A DNA stretch of 64,000 bases, taken from contig NZ_JBNYXQ010000001.1 of the NCBI RefSeq assembly GCF_051380735.1, forward strand, positions 248,001 to 312,000, written 5' to 3'. Numbering within the stretch: the first letter of the stretch is position 1; every line of letters starts with the position of its first letter. The notes under the pieces are model-generated. The model searched no databases. It was not told the origin of the DNA and saw only the letters and a program-made list of their open reading frames with translations. Shown one piece after another: positions 35,192 to 44,968 of the stretch. Position numbers and translations under genes: made by a program. Source of the stretch: Janthinobacterium sp051380735. GTDB taxonomy: Bacteria; Pseudomonadota; Gammaproteobacteria; Burkholderiales; Burkholderiaceae_D.

Positions 35192-36841
35192 CTATTTTAT
35201 GGCGATCGCCAGGTCGCTCAAGCCAAGCTGCCCGTTACCGACCAGTGAAGTGGCCGGCGTGGCGGCGCCGCCAGCCAGGATCGCCGCGCCCGTCGCCAGG
35301 TCGACGCGGTACAGGGAGCTGGGGCCAGTTGGCGTGGTACGCAGCGCCGCCAGCGCCAGGCCATTGGCGCCACCGGCGATGTCGAAGCCCGCGTCGCCGG
35401 CCGGCAGCACGCCCAGCAAACCCACATTGACCAGGGTGCCGTCGTTCGGCGGATTTTGCAGCGCCAGGCTGGCGCTGGCCGTATCGATATCGTACAAGGC
35501 GGTGGTGGTGGCGCCGGCATAGCTGTTGCTATAGGCGCCGGCCGTGATGACCGGCAGCGCGCCGGCGCGGTTAATGGCGCCATCGGTGGTGGTGGCGCCC
35601 GTGTCGACATTGATGCGCAGGCTCTGGCCCGTATTGCCAATCACGCGCAGGCGATCGGCCACCGGATTGAAATCGACGCCGAAGGCGCTGCCGGCGATTG
35701 CCGTGTACGGCGCGCTGGCGTCTGCCGCATCGGCCGACAGGGTTGCCTTGACAGTCGCCACGCCAGTGGCAGGATCGATGGTCACGATGCGCGCGTTCGA
35801 CGAAATGCCATACAGCAGGCCATCCTTGGGCCGCACGTCAAAACCCAGCAAGCGCTCGCCCGCAGCCAGGCCGCTGACGGCCACGTTGACATCGAGGGTG
35901 TTCGGCGTGGCCGTCTTGAAGGTGACGATGCGGCTGTCGTCCGTCAAGCCGTAGGCAACCGGTGCGGCAGGCGTCCTGAGGGCGATGCCGCGCAGCTCTT
36001 CGCCGCCGGCCACGGGCACGACAAAAGTGGCGGGCATGGTGGTGGCTGACAGGTTGAGTGCGTACAGATTGCGCACGCCGCCCACCGTCATGATGGCGTA
36101 GCCCGTATTGGTGCGCGCATCGATATCGAAGCCCGTCACGGCGGTGGCGGTGACGCCCAGCGGCACCGGGCTGGCCAGGGTACCGTTGTTCGGTGGATTT
36201 TGCGTGTACAGGGTGCTGTTCGCCGCGTCGATCACGAACAGCGTGGTGCTGGCCGTGCCGGCAAAGCTGTTGGTATAGGCCGCCGCCGTGATGGCGGTAT
36301 TGGCCGCGCCGCCGTTGATATTGCCATCGGTGGTGGTGGCGCCCGTGTCGACATTGATGCGCAGGCTCTGACCGGTGTTGCTGACGATGCGCAGGCGGTC
36401 GGCGACCGGGTTGAAATCCACGCCAAACCCGGTGCCGGCGAGCGCCGTGAACGGCGCGGTGGCATCGGTGCTGTCCGCCGCCAGGGTAGATTTCAGGATG
36501 GCCGCGCCAGTGCCGCCGTCGATCACATAAATTCGACCGCTGCTGCTGACAGCATACAACTGGCCGTCGGCCGGACGAAAATCGATGCCGAGCAGGTTTT
36601 CGCCCGGTTGCAGGCCGGTGACTTGCGCGGTGGTGCGTACTGCGCCAGGCGAGGCGCGGTCGAACGACATCAGCTTGTTGCTGCCGGTGAGCACGAACAC
36701 CTCGCCCGCCGTCAGCACCGGCAGCGTGGTCGGCGGCGGCGTGATGACACCGACCTCATCGTTGTCACCGCCGCCGCAAGCGGCGAGGGACATGGCAATC
36801 GAAGAAACAAGCAGCAGCTTGGCAAACGGCAGTTGGGGCAT
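35192..36841 (-). CDS. Lipoprotein with two DUF4394 domains
   Basis: 549 residues from the ATG at 36841, which has AGGAG eight bases upstream; the overlapping ATG two codons earlier is only two bases from that site, and the frame extending to 37024 is not coding. The signal sequence ends in the lipobox SLAACGGG (Cys near 22), so it is lipidated. Two DUF4394 domains of about 248 residues each follow; both contain GVDFNPVADRLR and QSLRINVDTGATTTDG. DUF4394 is predicted to be beta-propeller-like. The two copies remain identical over a 48-base stretch. Function unknown, probably envelope or surface. Confidence 0.85.
   Translation of the reverse strand: MPQLPFAKLLLVSSIAMSLAACGGGDNDEVGVITPPPTTLPVLTAGEVFVLTGSNKLMSFDRASPGAVRTTAQVTGLQPGENLLGIDFRPADGQLYAVSSSGRIYVIDGGTGAAILKSTLAADSTDATAPFTALAGTGFGVDFNPVADRLRIVSNTGQSLRINVDTGATTTDGNINGGAANTAITAAAYTNSFAGTASTTLFVIDAANSTLYTQNPPNNGTLASPVPLGVTATAVTGFDIDARTNTGYAIMTVGGVRNLYALNLSATTMPATFVVPVAGGEELRGIALRTPAAPVAYGLTDDSRIVTFKTATPNTLDVNVAVSGLAAGERLLGFDVRPKDGLLYGISSNARIVTIDPATGVATVKATLSADAADASAPYTAIAGSAFGVDFNPVADRLRVIGNTGQSLRINVDTGATTTDGAINRAGALPVITAGAYSNSYAGATTTALYDIDTASASLALQNPPNDGTLVNVGLLGVLPAGDAGFDIAGGANGLALAALRTTPTGPSSLYRVDLATGAAILAGGAATPATSLVGNGQLGLSDLAIAIK
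35579..35626. repeat. 48-bp direct repeat, copy 1 (within DUF4394 gene)
   Basis: Identical to 36323-36370, offset by 744 bases (248 codons). It encodes the conserved SLRINVDTGATTTDG region of the second DUF4394 domain and marks an internal gene duplication. Confidence 0.9.
36323..36370. repeat. 48-bp direct repeat, copy 2 (within DUF4394 gene)
   Basis: Identical to 35579-35626 and in the same reading frame, in the first DUF4394 domain. Recombination between the copies would delete exactly one domain without a frameshift. Confidence 0.9.
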
Positions 36842-37010
36842 GGTCATGGCTCCTGTTATGAGTTGTAGAGGTGCCGCCCGCCTGCGAAAACAGGGGGCGC
36901 ACCCTTCGACTACCCACAAGATGCGGTTTTGGATGCAGGCCATGCAAAATATATTCACGGCGCGCGCCGTCATGGTGCGCATCAGGACGGATCGCCAAAG
37001 GCAGGAGGCT

Positions 37011-37355
37011 TCAGCCCTGCCCATCGATGAGAAAGCCGCCGCATTCTTTCTGTATTCTTTGCGTGTTCATGGCGCGCAGTTCGCGCACCACTTCCGCCAG
37101 CTCCTTTCGAAAGCCCGGATCGGCATCGAGCTGCGCGTAGGCCTGCGGATATTCGGCCACGACACGGGCCGGGATGGACTGATACAGCGCGGCGCGCACG
37201 GGGTCGCGTTCGGAGCACACCTGCGACATGCCGGCCACCAGCGAATAAAACGGATTCGGCCCACATTCCCGCATTTCGGGCGGGCATGGCCGGGTCGCAA
37301 AGGCGATTTGCGCCACCAGCACGGCAGTCACCCCCAAGATGGTTTTCAGTTTCAT
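37011..37355 (-). CDS. Small secreted protein, function unknown
   Basis: 114 residues with a signal peptide (MKLKTILGVTAVLVAQIAFA, cleavage near residue 20). The mature part has four Cys (RPCPPEMRECGP, QVCSER, KECGG), likely two disulfides, so it is periplasmic or secreted. No family recognised. It stands alone, 169 bases upstream of the DUF4394 gene start on the same strand. Confidence 0.7.
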   Translation of the reverse strand: MKLKTILGVTAVLVAQIAFATRPCPPEMRECGPNPFYSLVAGMSQVCSERDPVRAALYQSIPARVVAEYPQAYAQLDADPGFRKELAEVVRELRAMNTQRIQKECGGFLIDGQG

Positions 37356-37429
37356 CGTTGCCCCCCTTTGTCGCCATGCTAACGGATCAGGCCAGCGCGG
37401 CGCGCCCGATCTGCAGGTATCAATTTTAA

Positions 37430-38200
37430 TCAGGGTCTTTCAACTTTACGATATGTGTCCAACAGTCCTTCTTTTCGCATCGTTCTGATCGCATGGTCAA
37501 ATTTCTCCACCAATTTCGGCGTGGCCACAGCCTTGTTGAACATCAGATAGCTTTGCGTGGTCTCGATCGGCGGACCGCTGATTTTCACGCGCCAGCTTGC
37601 CTGCAGTTGCCTCAGTATTTCCACCCCGACGGCGCGGCTGCAGACCACCGCATCCATGCGCCCGGCCAGCAGTTTCCTGAAATTGGCGTCATGGCTGCCA
37701 GCGCTTTCCAGTTTCTTGAAGGTGCCCTGGCGGGCGGCCGCGTCGAAAATGGCACCGTAGGAAGTGCCGGCCACCACGCCGATGGACGACATGGCCAGCG
37801 CATTGAGGTCGCCACGAAAGGCCAGCGTGGAATCGCTGGCAACGAAAATCACATAATCCTGCACCAGCACCGGCTCGCTGGAAAACAGGTATTTCGCTAC
37901 ACGCTCGGGCGTCTTCTTGACGGTAAACATGGCAGCAGCCTCGCCCGTTTCCACTTGCAGCAGCGCGCGCGCCAGCGGTAGCAATTCGATGCTTGCGGGC
38001 TGGCCCACGCGCCGGAAGGCCTCACTCACCAATTCGACCATCGGCCCGGCAGGCTTGCTGCGCTCGTCGATCAGCATAAAGGGCGGATACGGAAAGCTCA
38101 CCACGCGCAGCGGCGAGGCAACTCGCTCGTCTGCCCAGACATGCGTGGACAGCAGCGCGAGGCTGAGGAGCAAGATACGCAACAGCGTTCGGACAGGCAT
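37430..38200 (-). CDS. Periplasmic ABC-type amino-acid binding-like protein
   Basis: 256 residues from the ATG at 38200 (GGGAG upstream; the longer open frame is not supported). A signal peptide ends at THVWAD. The rest is a bacterial extracellular solute-binding family 3 fold: RVVSFPYPPFMLIDE near the start, GPMVELVSEAFRRVG, and ALAMSSIGVVAGTSYG. No ABC permease or ATPase is adjacent, so it may be an orphan binding protein or sensor-like protein of the kind common in beta- and gamma-proteobacteria. Confidence 0.86.
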   Translation of the reverse strand: MPVRTLLRILLLSLALLSTHVWADERVASPLRVVSFPYPPFMLIDERSKPAGPMVELVSEAFRRVGQPASIELLPLARALLQVETGEAAAMFTVKKTPERVAKYLFSSEPVLVQDYVIFVASDSTLAFRGDLNALAMSSIGVVAGTSYGAIFDAAARQGTFKKLESAGSHDANFRKLLAGRMDAVVCSRAVGVEILRQLQASWRVKISGPPIETTQSYLMFNKAVATPKLVEKFDHAIRTMRKEGLLDTYRKVERP

Positions 38201-38374
38201 GGCCACTCCCCTATCTGGCGATGAAAGACTTCGCATTGCTGCCATTGTGCATCTTCTGCCAGGTTTCGTGGTGTCGCCCACGGTTGACTAGACAGCTATT
38301 TTGGCCCGTTCACTTGAAATACCTGAATACGCTATCATTTCTAGCCTGAACTATTTACTTGAAAAGGATTCCTG

Positions 38375-39013
38375 ATGAGCGATTTGCTGCAAGACTTGCA
38401 CTGGCGTTACGCCACCAAAAAGATGGACCCATCGAAAGCGGTGCCGCAAGAGAAAGTCGACCGCATCGTGGAAGCCGTGCGCCTGACGGCCAGCTCCAGC
38501 GGCCTGCAGCCATATGAAGTGTTTGTCGTCACCAACCCCGAACTGCGCGCGCAGATCAAGCCACACGCCTGGAACCAGGCGCAAGTGACCGACTGCTCGC
38601 ACCTGCTGGTGTTTGCCGCCTGGGACAACTACACAGTGGAACGCATCAACTATATGTTTGATCTGGTCAATACCGTGCGTGGCTTCAAGAACGAAGGCTG
38701 GGAAGCGTATCGCCAGCAACTGCTCAATACCTACCCGCAGCGCGACGCGGAAACCAACTACCAGCACGCTGCACGCCAGGCGTATATCGGCGTGGGCACG
38801 GCCCTGATCGCTGCGGCGCAGGAAAAAGTCGATTCGGTGCCGATGGAAGGTTTTGACCCGGCCAAGGTCGACGAAATCCTGGGCTTGACCGCGCGCGGCC
38901 TGCGCTCGGTAGTGATACTGCCGCTGGGCTACCGCGCCAGCGAAGGCGACTGGCTGCAAAACCTGGAAAAAGTACGCCGTCCACAAGCAGAGTTCGTCAC
39001 CGAAGTGGCGTAA
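38375..39013 (+). CDS. Nitroreductase-family NAD(P)H-dependent oxidoreductase
   Basis: 212 residues of the FMN-dependent nitroreductase fold. RYATKKMDPSKAVP and LTASSSGLQPYEVFVV at the N-terminus are FMN-binding blocks (Arg, Lys and Ser contacts), and LGLTARGLRSVVILPLGYR near the end completes the site. It would reduce nitro-compounds or quinones with NAD(P)H. A stand-alone gene followed by a strong terminator at 39034-39070. Confidence 0.93.
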   Translation: MSDLLQDLHWRYATKKMDPSKAVPQEKVDRIVEAVRLTASSSGLQPYEVFVVTNPELRAQIKPHAWNQAQVTDCSHLLVFAAWDNYTVERINYMFDLVNTVRGFKNEGWEAYRQQLLNTYPQRDAETNYQHAARQAYIGVGTALIAAAQEKVDSVPMEGFDPAKVDEILGLTARGLRSVVILPLGYRASEGDWLQNLEKVRRPQAEFVTEVA

Positions 39014-39033
39014 GTTCTTGTAGCACGATGCGC

Positions 39034-39070
39034 AAAGCGGAGCTTGCCTATGGGCAGCCTCCGCTTTTTT
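39034..39070 (+). terminator. Rho-independent terminator after the nitroreductase gene
   Basis: AAAGCGGAG pairs with CTCCGCTTT around an inner TGCC-TAT-GGCA hairpin, followed by a run of Ts ending at 39070. It begins 21 bases after the stop codon. The best-formed intrinsic terminator in the window. Confidence 0.9.
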
Positions 39071-39209
39071 CATGCTCGACGCTTCAGCTCAAGGCCTGGT
39101 CGTGCCGCGCGCCGCCACCCTATCGCAAGCCCACAGCCTGGGTTAAGATAAGGCTGCCATAGACCAACAGTAACTCACTGTTCCGGCACTGGCGCTAATC
39201 CGGTCACTC

Positions 39210-41465
39210 ATGGCATCACAAACCTATATCCTGTTTTCGCTGGCGGCAGACACCATTTTGATCGTCATCCTGCTGTTCCTGTGGGCCAGGCAACGCAGTG
39301 AATGGCATGCGCTGCTGTGGGCTGTTGGCCAGCTGGCGCTCAGCCTTGGTTCAGCCAGCTGGACTGTCGAAGAACGCTCATCGATACACTATCTGGTTGC
39401 GGCACTGAGCTTGTGCGGCGCGGTGGCTGGCTTCGTCGGTGGCACCGAGTATTTTCTGGGCAATCTGCGCCGGCGCCATCTGCAGCCGCTACTGCTGGGA
39501 TGCTTCCTGGGCGTCATCGGGCTGTACGGCCTGTGGGAGGGCCATCCGCTGCGCGCGCAATGGATCACGGCCGCCGTGCTGGGATCGGCGATGACGTGGT
39601 CGGGTCTGAGATTGGGCTTGCATCGCAACCGCTACCGTTTCCTGGGCATGGTGTTGATCGTGCGCGGCATGTTCAACCTGGCCAACTCGGTGGGCTGGAT
39701 ACCACACGACTACCAATCCTGGTTCATGTACTCAATCGCCATCAAGACCGTCTCCATGCTGTGCCTGATTCATGCGGTGCAGGAAAAAATCCGCCATCGT
39801 TATGTGCACACCATCGACAGCCTCAGCAACGGTTTCCTGATCCAGGACCGCAGCGGCCATGTCCAGGTGGCCAATGAGCGCTGCGCCCGGCTGCTTGGCC
39901 ATGTGCACGCCGACGCCCTGATCGGCACGCACGTGGCCGACCATCGGCTGTTCGCCTCGCGCCAGGACGCGGCCGCGTATTTCCGCCGTTTCGAGGCGGC
40001 GCAAGGTGCCTATCCGTTTATCGAAACGGCCACCATCACGCTGGCCGGCGGCGATCAGGTGCCACTGGAAATGATCGCCTCGCCGTATATCGAGAGCGGC
40101 CAGCTGTATTGCATGGTGCAGCTGTTCGACATCAGCGAGCGGCAAAAAAAAGATGCGCTGCTGCACCGCGCGGCCCACCATGACCCGGTGACAGGCCTGT
40201 TCAACCGCCACGGCCTGCTGCAGGAGCTGAAACGCTGCGTGCAACTAGCGCGGCAGGCCGGTGGCGACTGCGCGCTGTTTTTCATCGACCTGGACCGTTT
40301 CAAGCGCATCAACGATACCTTCGGCCATGAAACGGGCGACCAGCTGCTGTGCCAGTTCGCACAGCGCCTGCAGGGCGTGCTGCCGGTGCAGGCCATCGTG
40401 GCGCGCTTCGGCAGCGATGAATTCATTATCGTGCTGCCCTGCACCGCCGTCGCCATGGCGCGCGTGGTCGGCCAGCGCATCCTCGACGCCCTGGCCGCGC
40501 CGTTCACCTTGCCGTTGCAGGCGCTGTCGGTCTCGGCCAGCATCGGCGTGGCCTGCCATCCCCAGCATGGCGCCAGTGCCGACGCCCTGCTGCGCAATGC
40601 CGATATCGCCATGTACGAGGCCAAGAAGGCGGGCCGCGGCCACCTGCGCTTTTTTGACGACAGCATGACGGCGCACGCCAGGGAAGCCTTGACGATCGAT
40701 GCCGCACTGCGTTCGGCCATCGCGGCAAACGAACTGCAACTGGTCTACCAGCCCATCGTCACGTCCGATGGCCGGCAGTTGCGCAAGGTCGAAGCATTGC
40801 TGCGCTGGCACAGCGCGCAATTGGGCACGGTGCCGCCCGACCGCTTCATCCCGGTGGCGGAAGACAGCGAGCTGATCGTGGAGTTGGGCCACTGGGTACT
40901 GCATGCAGCGTGCCGCCAGCTGGCGCAGTGGCAGGGCGAAATGGGCGAGCTGATCGTCAGCATCAATGTCTCGGCGAAGCAACTGCTCGACCCCGGCTTT
41001 GCCGACCAGGTACGGCACGCGCTCGATGCGCACGGCCTGCCGGCCCGGCGGCTGGAGCTGGAGCTGACCGAGCGCGTGCTGCTCGACGATACCGACCGGG
41101 TGCAAGTGGCGCTGTCGCGCCTGAGCGCGCTGGGCGTGAGCCTGTCGCTGGACGACTTCGGCACCGGCTTTTCCTCGCTGTCCTACCTGGCCCGCTTCCG
41201 CCTCGATACGCTGAAGATAGACCGTTCCTTCGTGCTGCAGATCGAACATAACCAGCGCGGCCGCAGCCTGGCCGCCACCATCGTCGCCATGGGCGCCAGC
41301 CTGGGCATGGAGGTGGTGGCCGAAGGCGTGGAAAACACCGCACAGGCCGCCATTTTGCAGGCGATGGGCTGCCATTATCTGCAGGGCTACCACATCGCCC
41401 GGCCGATGGCGGCACACGCACTGCCGCAAGCCCTCGGTTTTCCTGAGGTGACGGCTCCGGATTGA
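39210..41465 (+). CDS. Membrane GGDEF-EAL protein with PAS domain, likely c-di-GMP phosphodiesterase
   Basis: 751 residues. About six to seven membrane helices occupy residues 5-200, followed by a PAS domain (about 205-310), GGDEF (about 325-485) and EAL (about 500-745). The GGDEF signature is altered to GSDEF and no RxxD inhibitory site precedes it, so cyclase activity is doubtful. EAL catalytic features are present: EALLRW, the NVSAKQL Asn, LELTERVLL Glu, LDDFGTGFSSLS, LKIDRSF and VVAEGVEN. It probably degrades c-di-GMP in response to a membrane or PAS signal. Confidence 0.92.
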   Translation: MASQTYILFSLAADTILIVILLFLWARQRSEWHALLWAVGQLALSLGSASWTVEERSSIHYLVAALSLCGAVAGFVGGTEYFLGNLRRRHLQPLLLGCFLGVIGLYGLWEGHPLRAQWITAAVLGSAMTWSGLRLGLHRNRYRFLGMVLIVRGMFNLANSVGWIPHDYQSWFMYSIAIKTVSMLCLIHAVQEKIRHRYVHTIDSLSNGFLIQDRSGHVQVANERCARLLGHVHADALIGTHVADHRLFASRQDAAAYFRRFEAAQGAYPFIETATITLAGGDQVPLEMIASPYIESGQLYCMVQLFDISERQKKDALLHRAAHHDPVTGLFNRHGLLQELKRCVQLARQAGGDCALFFIDLDRFKRINDTFGHETGDQLLCQFAQRLQGVLPVQAIVARFGSDEFIIVLPCTAVAMARVVGQRILDALAAPFTLPLQALSVSASIGVACHPQHGASADALLRNADIAMYEAKKAGRGHLRFFDDSMTAHAREALTIDAALRSAIAANELQLVYQPIVTSDGRQLRKVEALLRWHSAQLGTVPPDRFIPVAEDSELIVELGHWVLHAACRQLAQWQGEMGELIVSINVSAKQLLDPGFADQVRHALDAHGLPARRLELELTERVLLDDTDRVQVALSRLSALGVSLSLDDFGTGFSSLSYLARFRLDTLKIDRSFVLQIEHNQRGRSLAATIVAMGASLGMEVVAEGVENTAQAAILQAMGCHYLQGYHIARPMAAHALPQALGFPEVTAPD

Positions 41466-41524
41466 CGATTTGCCCGCCAGCGGGTGGCGGCGTAAGGTGG
41501 GCCATCTTTTCAGATGGATACCGC

Positions 41525-42754
41525 ATGCAAACTTCTACCGTGACACCAGCCGCGCGCGGCGCACTGGCCGCCTTGTCGCTGGCCACGCTGCTGCCGGCGC
41601 TGGGCGCGAGCATCGCCAATATCGGCGTGCCAGCGATCGCCGCCAGCCTGCAGGCGCCATTCAAGCAGGTGCAGTGGGTGGTGCTGGCCTACCTGCTGGC
41701 CGTCACCGCCCTGTCCGTCAACGCCGGCCGCCTGGGCGACCGGCTGGGCAGGCGCCGTTTGCTGCTGGCCGGCATCGCTCTGTTTGCCGTGGCGTCCCTG
41801 CTGTGCGCTCTGGCCACCAGCTTGCCGCTGCTGGTGGCCGCGCGCATCGTGCAGGGGGCCGGCGCTGCCGTGATGCTGGCGCTGGCCATGGCGATGGCGG
41901 CCGGCGCCGTCAGCCGGCAGCGCGCGGGCAGCGCCATGGGACTGCTGGGCAGCATGTCGGCCCTGGGCACCACCCTGGGACCGGCGCTGGGCGGCCTGCT
42001 GCTGGCCCGTTACGGCTGGCCGTCGCTGTTCCTCGTCAACCTGCCGCTGGCAGCCCTGGCGCTGCTGCTGGCGTGGCGCTACCTGCCCGAGGACCGGCAA
42101 GCGCCAAGCGTGCAGCCGGCGCACCTGGCCCTGCGGATCGAATCCGCGCTGGCGGCAGGACTGCTCGCCAGCGCGCTGGTATCGACCGTCATGATGACCA
42201 CGCTGGTGGTCGGGCCATTCTATTTGGCGCGTGGCTTGCAACTTGGCAGCACCACAAGCGGGCTGGTGCTGGCGCTGGGACCGCTGGCTGCCGCCCTGTG
42301 CGGCGTGCCGGCCGGGCGCCTGGTGGACCGCCATGGCGCGCAGCGCATGCTCAAGGCCGGCCTGCTGTGCGCGGTGCTGGCCTGCCTGGCGCTGGCCTTG
42401 CTGCCAGCGAGCCTGAGCGTGGCCGCGTATGCCTTGCCGCTGGTGCTGCTGACGGCCGGCTACGCCCTGTTCCAGGCAGCCAACAACACGGCCATGATGA
42501 TGGGCGTGGCGGCAGGGCGGCGCGGCAGCGTGGCAGGCGCGATGAGCCTGTCGCGCAACCTGGGCCTGGTGGCGGGCGCTTCCGTGATGGCCGGCTTGTT
42601 CGCGCTGGCGGCGGGCGGCGACGTGACGACCGCGCCAGGAGAGGCCGTCGCGCGCGGCATGCACGCTGCGTTTGCCGTGGCGGCCGTCGTGCTCTTGGCC
42701 GCGCTGGCGATTGCAAGGCGCGGCGGCCAGCCGCACAAAATGACGCTACCATAG
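41525..42754 (+). CDS. MFS drug/metabolite exporter
   Basis: 409 residues from the ATG at 41525; the frame is open back to 41462, overlapping the previous gene, but that stretch is polar and atypical. About twelve membrane helices. Motif A is GRLGDRLGRRR between helices 2 and 3, and motif C is GTTLGPALGG in helix 5, the signature of drug:H+ antiporters. The sequence resembles DHA2-type proteins although it is short for 14 helices. The LysR gene starts five bases after its stop, so the regulator probably controls or co-expresses with this pump. Confidence 0.88.
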   Translation: MQTSTVTPAARGALAALSLATLLPALGASIANIGVPAIAASLQAPFKQVQWVVLAYLLAVTALSVNAGRLGDRLGRRRLLLAGIALFAVASLLCALATSLPLLVAARIVQGAGAAVMLALAMAMAAGAVSRQRAGSAMGLLGSMSALGTTLGPALGGLLLARYGWPSLFLVNLPLAALALLLAWRYLPEDRQAPSVQPAHLALRIESALAAGLLASALVSTVMMTTLVVGPFYLARGLQLGSTTSGLVLALGPLAAALCGVPAGRLVDRHGAQRMLKAGLLCAVLACLALALLPASLSVAAYALPLVLLTAGYALFQAANNTAMMMGVAAGRRGSVAGAMSLSRNLGLVAGASVMAGLFALAAGGDVTTAPGEAVARGMHAAFAVAAVVLLAALAIARRGGQPHKMTLP

Positions 42755-42758
42755 ATGC

Positions 42759-43637
42759 ATGGACATCCTGCACCTGAAAACTTTTGCCTGCGTGGCGCGT
42801 ACCGGCAGCATTACGCGTGCCGCTGAATGCCTGTTCCTGAGCCAGCCCGCCGTCAGCGCCCACATCAAGGGCATCGAGCAAGAACTGGGGCTGGCCCTGT
42901 TCGAACGCACGGCGCGCGGCATGCGCCTGACCAGCCATGGCCAGCGCATCCTCGCCATGGCCGAGCACACCATCGCCAGCCACCGCGCGCTGATCGATGA
43001 AGCGGCCCTGCTGAAAGGCCGGCTGGCAGGCCGGCTGCGCATCGGCGTCGGCGGACAATCGGATACAGCGCTGATCGGCAGATTGCTGCGGCGCTTTGCC
43101 GAACACCATCCGGAGGTGGAAATATCACTGGAATACGGCAGTTCCAGCGCCACCCTGGCCGCCATCCGCAGCGGTGTGCTGGACGCCGGCTTCTACAACG
43201 AAGCGAATACGCCCGGCCAGGACCTGGCCACGCGCGAAATGGCCCGCTTTCCCATCTACCTGGCCGCGCCAGCCAGCATGGTTGACCCCGGTGCGCCGCT
43301 GGACTGGGCCGCGCTGGGCCAGTTGCCGTGGATCTTCGCGCCAGCCAGCCTGTGCTGCGGCGGCGCTGCCGAGCAGTTGTTCCAGGCCCACCAGTTCCGC
43401 CCGCGCCGCATCATCAGCATCGACCGCGACAGCGTGATGCGCCCGATGCTGGCGCAGCGCCTGGGCATCGGCCTGCTGCATGGCGACACCGCGCTTGAAG
43501 CGCAGCGGCAAGGCGAAGTCGACCTGCTGTGCGTGGTCCATCCGGCCGTCAGCCAGCTGTTCGCCCACCTGGCCAGCCGCGCGCAAGAGCCGCTGTTCGG
43601 CGCCATCCATGAGGCCCTTGGCGCGGCGAGCCCATAA
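42759..43637 (+). CDS. LysR-family transcriptional regulator
   Basis: 292 residues. An N-terminal winged helix-turn-helix (residues 1-60, GSITRAAECLFLSQPAVSAHIKGIEQELG, with the recognition helix around SQPAVSAHI) is followed by a periplasmic-binding-like effector domain (about 90-290). It binds an unknown small molecule. Encoded directly after the MFS pump on the same strand rather than divergently, which is less usual for LysR pairs. It is convergent with the sensor kinase gene, with only 11 bases between stops. Confidence 0.94.
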   Translation: MDILHLKTFACVARTGSITRAAECLFLSQPAVSAHIKGIEQELGLALFERTARGMRLTSHGQRILAMAEHTIASHRALIDEAALLKGRLAGRLRIGVGGQSDTALIGRLLRRFAEHHPEVEISLEYGSSSATLAAIRSGVLDAGFYNEANTPGQDLATREMARFPIYLAAPASMVDPGAPLDWAALGQLPWIFAPASLCCGGAAEQLFQAHQFRPRRIISIDRDSVMRPMLAQRLGIGLLHGDTALEAQRQGEVDLLCVVHPAVSQLFAHLASRAQEPLFGAIHEALGAASP

Positions 43638-43648
43638 TTCGCCGGGCC

Positions 43649-44968
43649 TCAGGATCGCACGTGATGCGACAGCGGCGCAAACCACACCGTCACGCACAGC
43701 CCCCTGCCCTCGCCGCTCTCGGCCAGTTCGATGCTGGCCTGGTGATGGTCGGCGATATTGCGCACGATGGACAAGCCCAGGCCGCAGCCCCAGGCGTCGT
43801 GGCCGTCGGGACGATAGAAGCGGTCGAACAGGCGCGCCCGATGTTCTTCCGACACGCCGGGGCCATTGTCGCGCACGCGCAGCATGGCGCGCCCGCCGAT
43901 GCGCGCCGCTTCGAGGTCCACCGTGCCGCCAGGCTGCGTGTAGCGCAGCGCATTGTCGACCAGGTTGTTGAGCAGCACCTGCAGGCCGTCAGGGTCGGCC
44001 TCGACCAGCACTTGCGCCGGCGCCACCACGCCCAGGTCGATCTCGCGGCTGTCGGCCAGCGCGCCATGGTCGGCCACGGCGCCGGCCAGCAGCTGGCCCA
44101 GGTCGACCGTGCGCAACTGGCCCGGCGCCAGCGCCGCTTCGTGGCGCGCCAGGCTCAGCAACTGGCGCACCAGATGCGTGCTGCGGTCCAGCCGGTCGTG
44201 CAGTTTTTTCAATGCCACACTGCGCGCTGCGTCGCTGGTAGCGCGTTCGGCCACCTGCAACTGCAGTTTCAATGCCGTCAGCGGCGAGCGCAGTTCGTGC
44301 GCCGCGTCCGCGACAAAAGTGCGCTGCGCCGTGATCGCCTCGTCGAATTTGCGCATCAGGCCATTCAGGGCCAGCACCACAGGCCGCAGTTCGGGCGGCA
44401 TCTGCTGCATCGGCAACGGTGTCAGGGCATCGGGCGAGCGCCCCGCGACGCTGTCGGCCAGGCGGTCCAGCGGCTGCAGCGCGCGTCTTACCACCACCAC
44501 GATCACCAGCGCCAGCATCAGGGCGAATGCCAGTAGCGGCGAGCCGGCGCGCCAGGCCATGCTGAGCGCCAGGTGGCGCCGCACATTCATCGTCTGCGCC
44601 ACCTGCACATAGCGGCCGCGCCGCGTTTCGCCATACAGGCGCCAGCGCAAGCCGTTTACCTTGACCCGCGTATAGCCATCGAGCGCATAGCGCGGCAATT
44701 GCGGCTGGCCGGCGGTCGCATACACCAGCGCGCCGCGCACATCCCAGGACTGCAGCACGAACGCTTCCTCCGGGTCCTGTGGCGAGGGGCGGCCAGTATC
44801 GGGCGAGAATTCACCGGGCACGGCGACGGCCAGCTGGCGCAGCTGCAGGTCACCGATTTCATTGGTTTCTTCCAGCAGCGAAAAGTACAGCGAGGCGCCG
44901 GCCCCCAGCACGCACAACAGGGTCGCGCCCAAGAGGCCCAGCAACAGGCGGTGACGGATACTGGTCAT
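43649..44968 (-). CDS. Sensor histidine kinase of an OmpR-type system
   Basis: 439 residues: helix 1 (about 8-30), a periplasmic sensor domain (about 32-135), helix 2 (about 140-162), a HAMP-like segment, the H-box AHELRSPLTALK (phospho-acceptor His near residue 224), then N-, G1- and G2-boxes (LNNLVDNALRY, DNGPGV, GCGLGLSIV). The architecture matches QseC/TctE-type kinases. Its ATG overlaps the response-regulator stop (ATGA). The signal is unknown; the pair is divergent from the FdhF/YdeP-family gene. Confidence 0.93.
   Translation of the reverse strand: MTSIRHRLLLGLLGATLLCVLGAGASLYFSLLEETNEIGDLQLRQLAVAVPGEFSPDTGRPSPQDPEEAFVLQSWDVRGALVYATAGQPQLPRYALDGYTRVKVNGLRWRLYGETRRGRYVQVAQTMNVRRHLALSMAWRAGSPLLAFALMLALVIVVVVRRALQPLDRLADSVAGRSPDALTPLPMQQMPPELRPVVLALNGLMRKFDEAITAQRTFVADAAHELRSPLTALKLQLQVAERATSDAARSVALKKLHDRLDRSTHLVRQLLSLARHEAALAPGQLRTVDLGQLLAGAVADHGALADSREIDLGVVAPAQVLVEADPDGLQVLLNNLVDNALRYTQPGGTVDLEAARIGGRAMLRVRDNGPGVSEEHRARLFDRFYRPDGHDAWGCGLGLSIVRNIADHHQASIELAESGEGRGLCVTVWFAPLSHHVRS

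Noticed and set aside
36842..37024. Upstream extension of the DUF4394 lipoprotein
   Set aside because: It would bury the signal peptide and lipobox 60 residues inside the protein; AGGAG is placed for the ATG at 36841.
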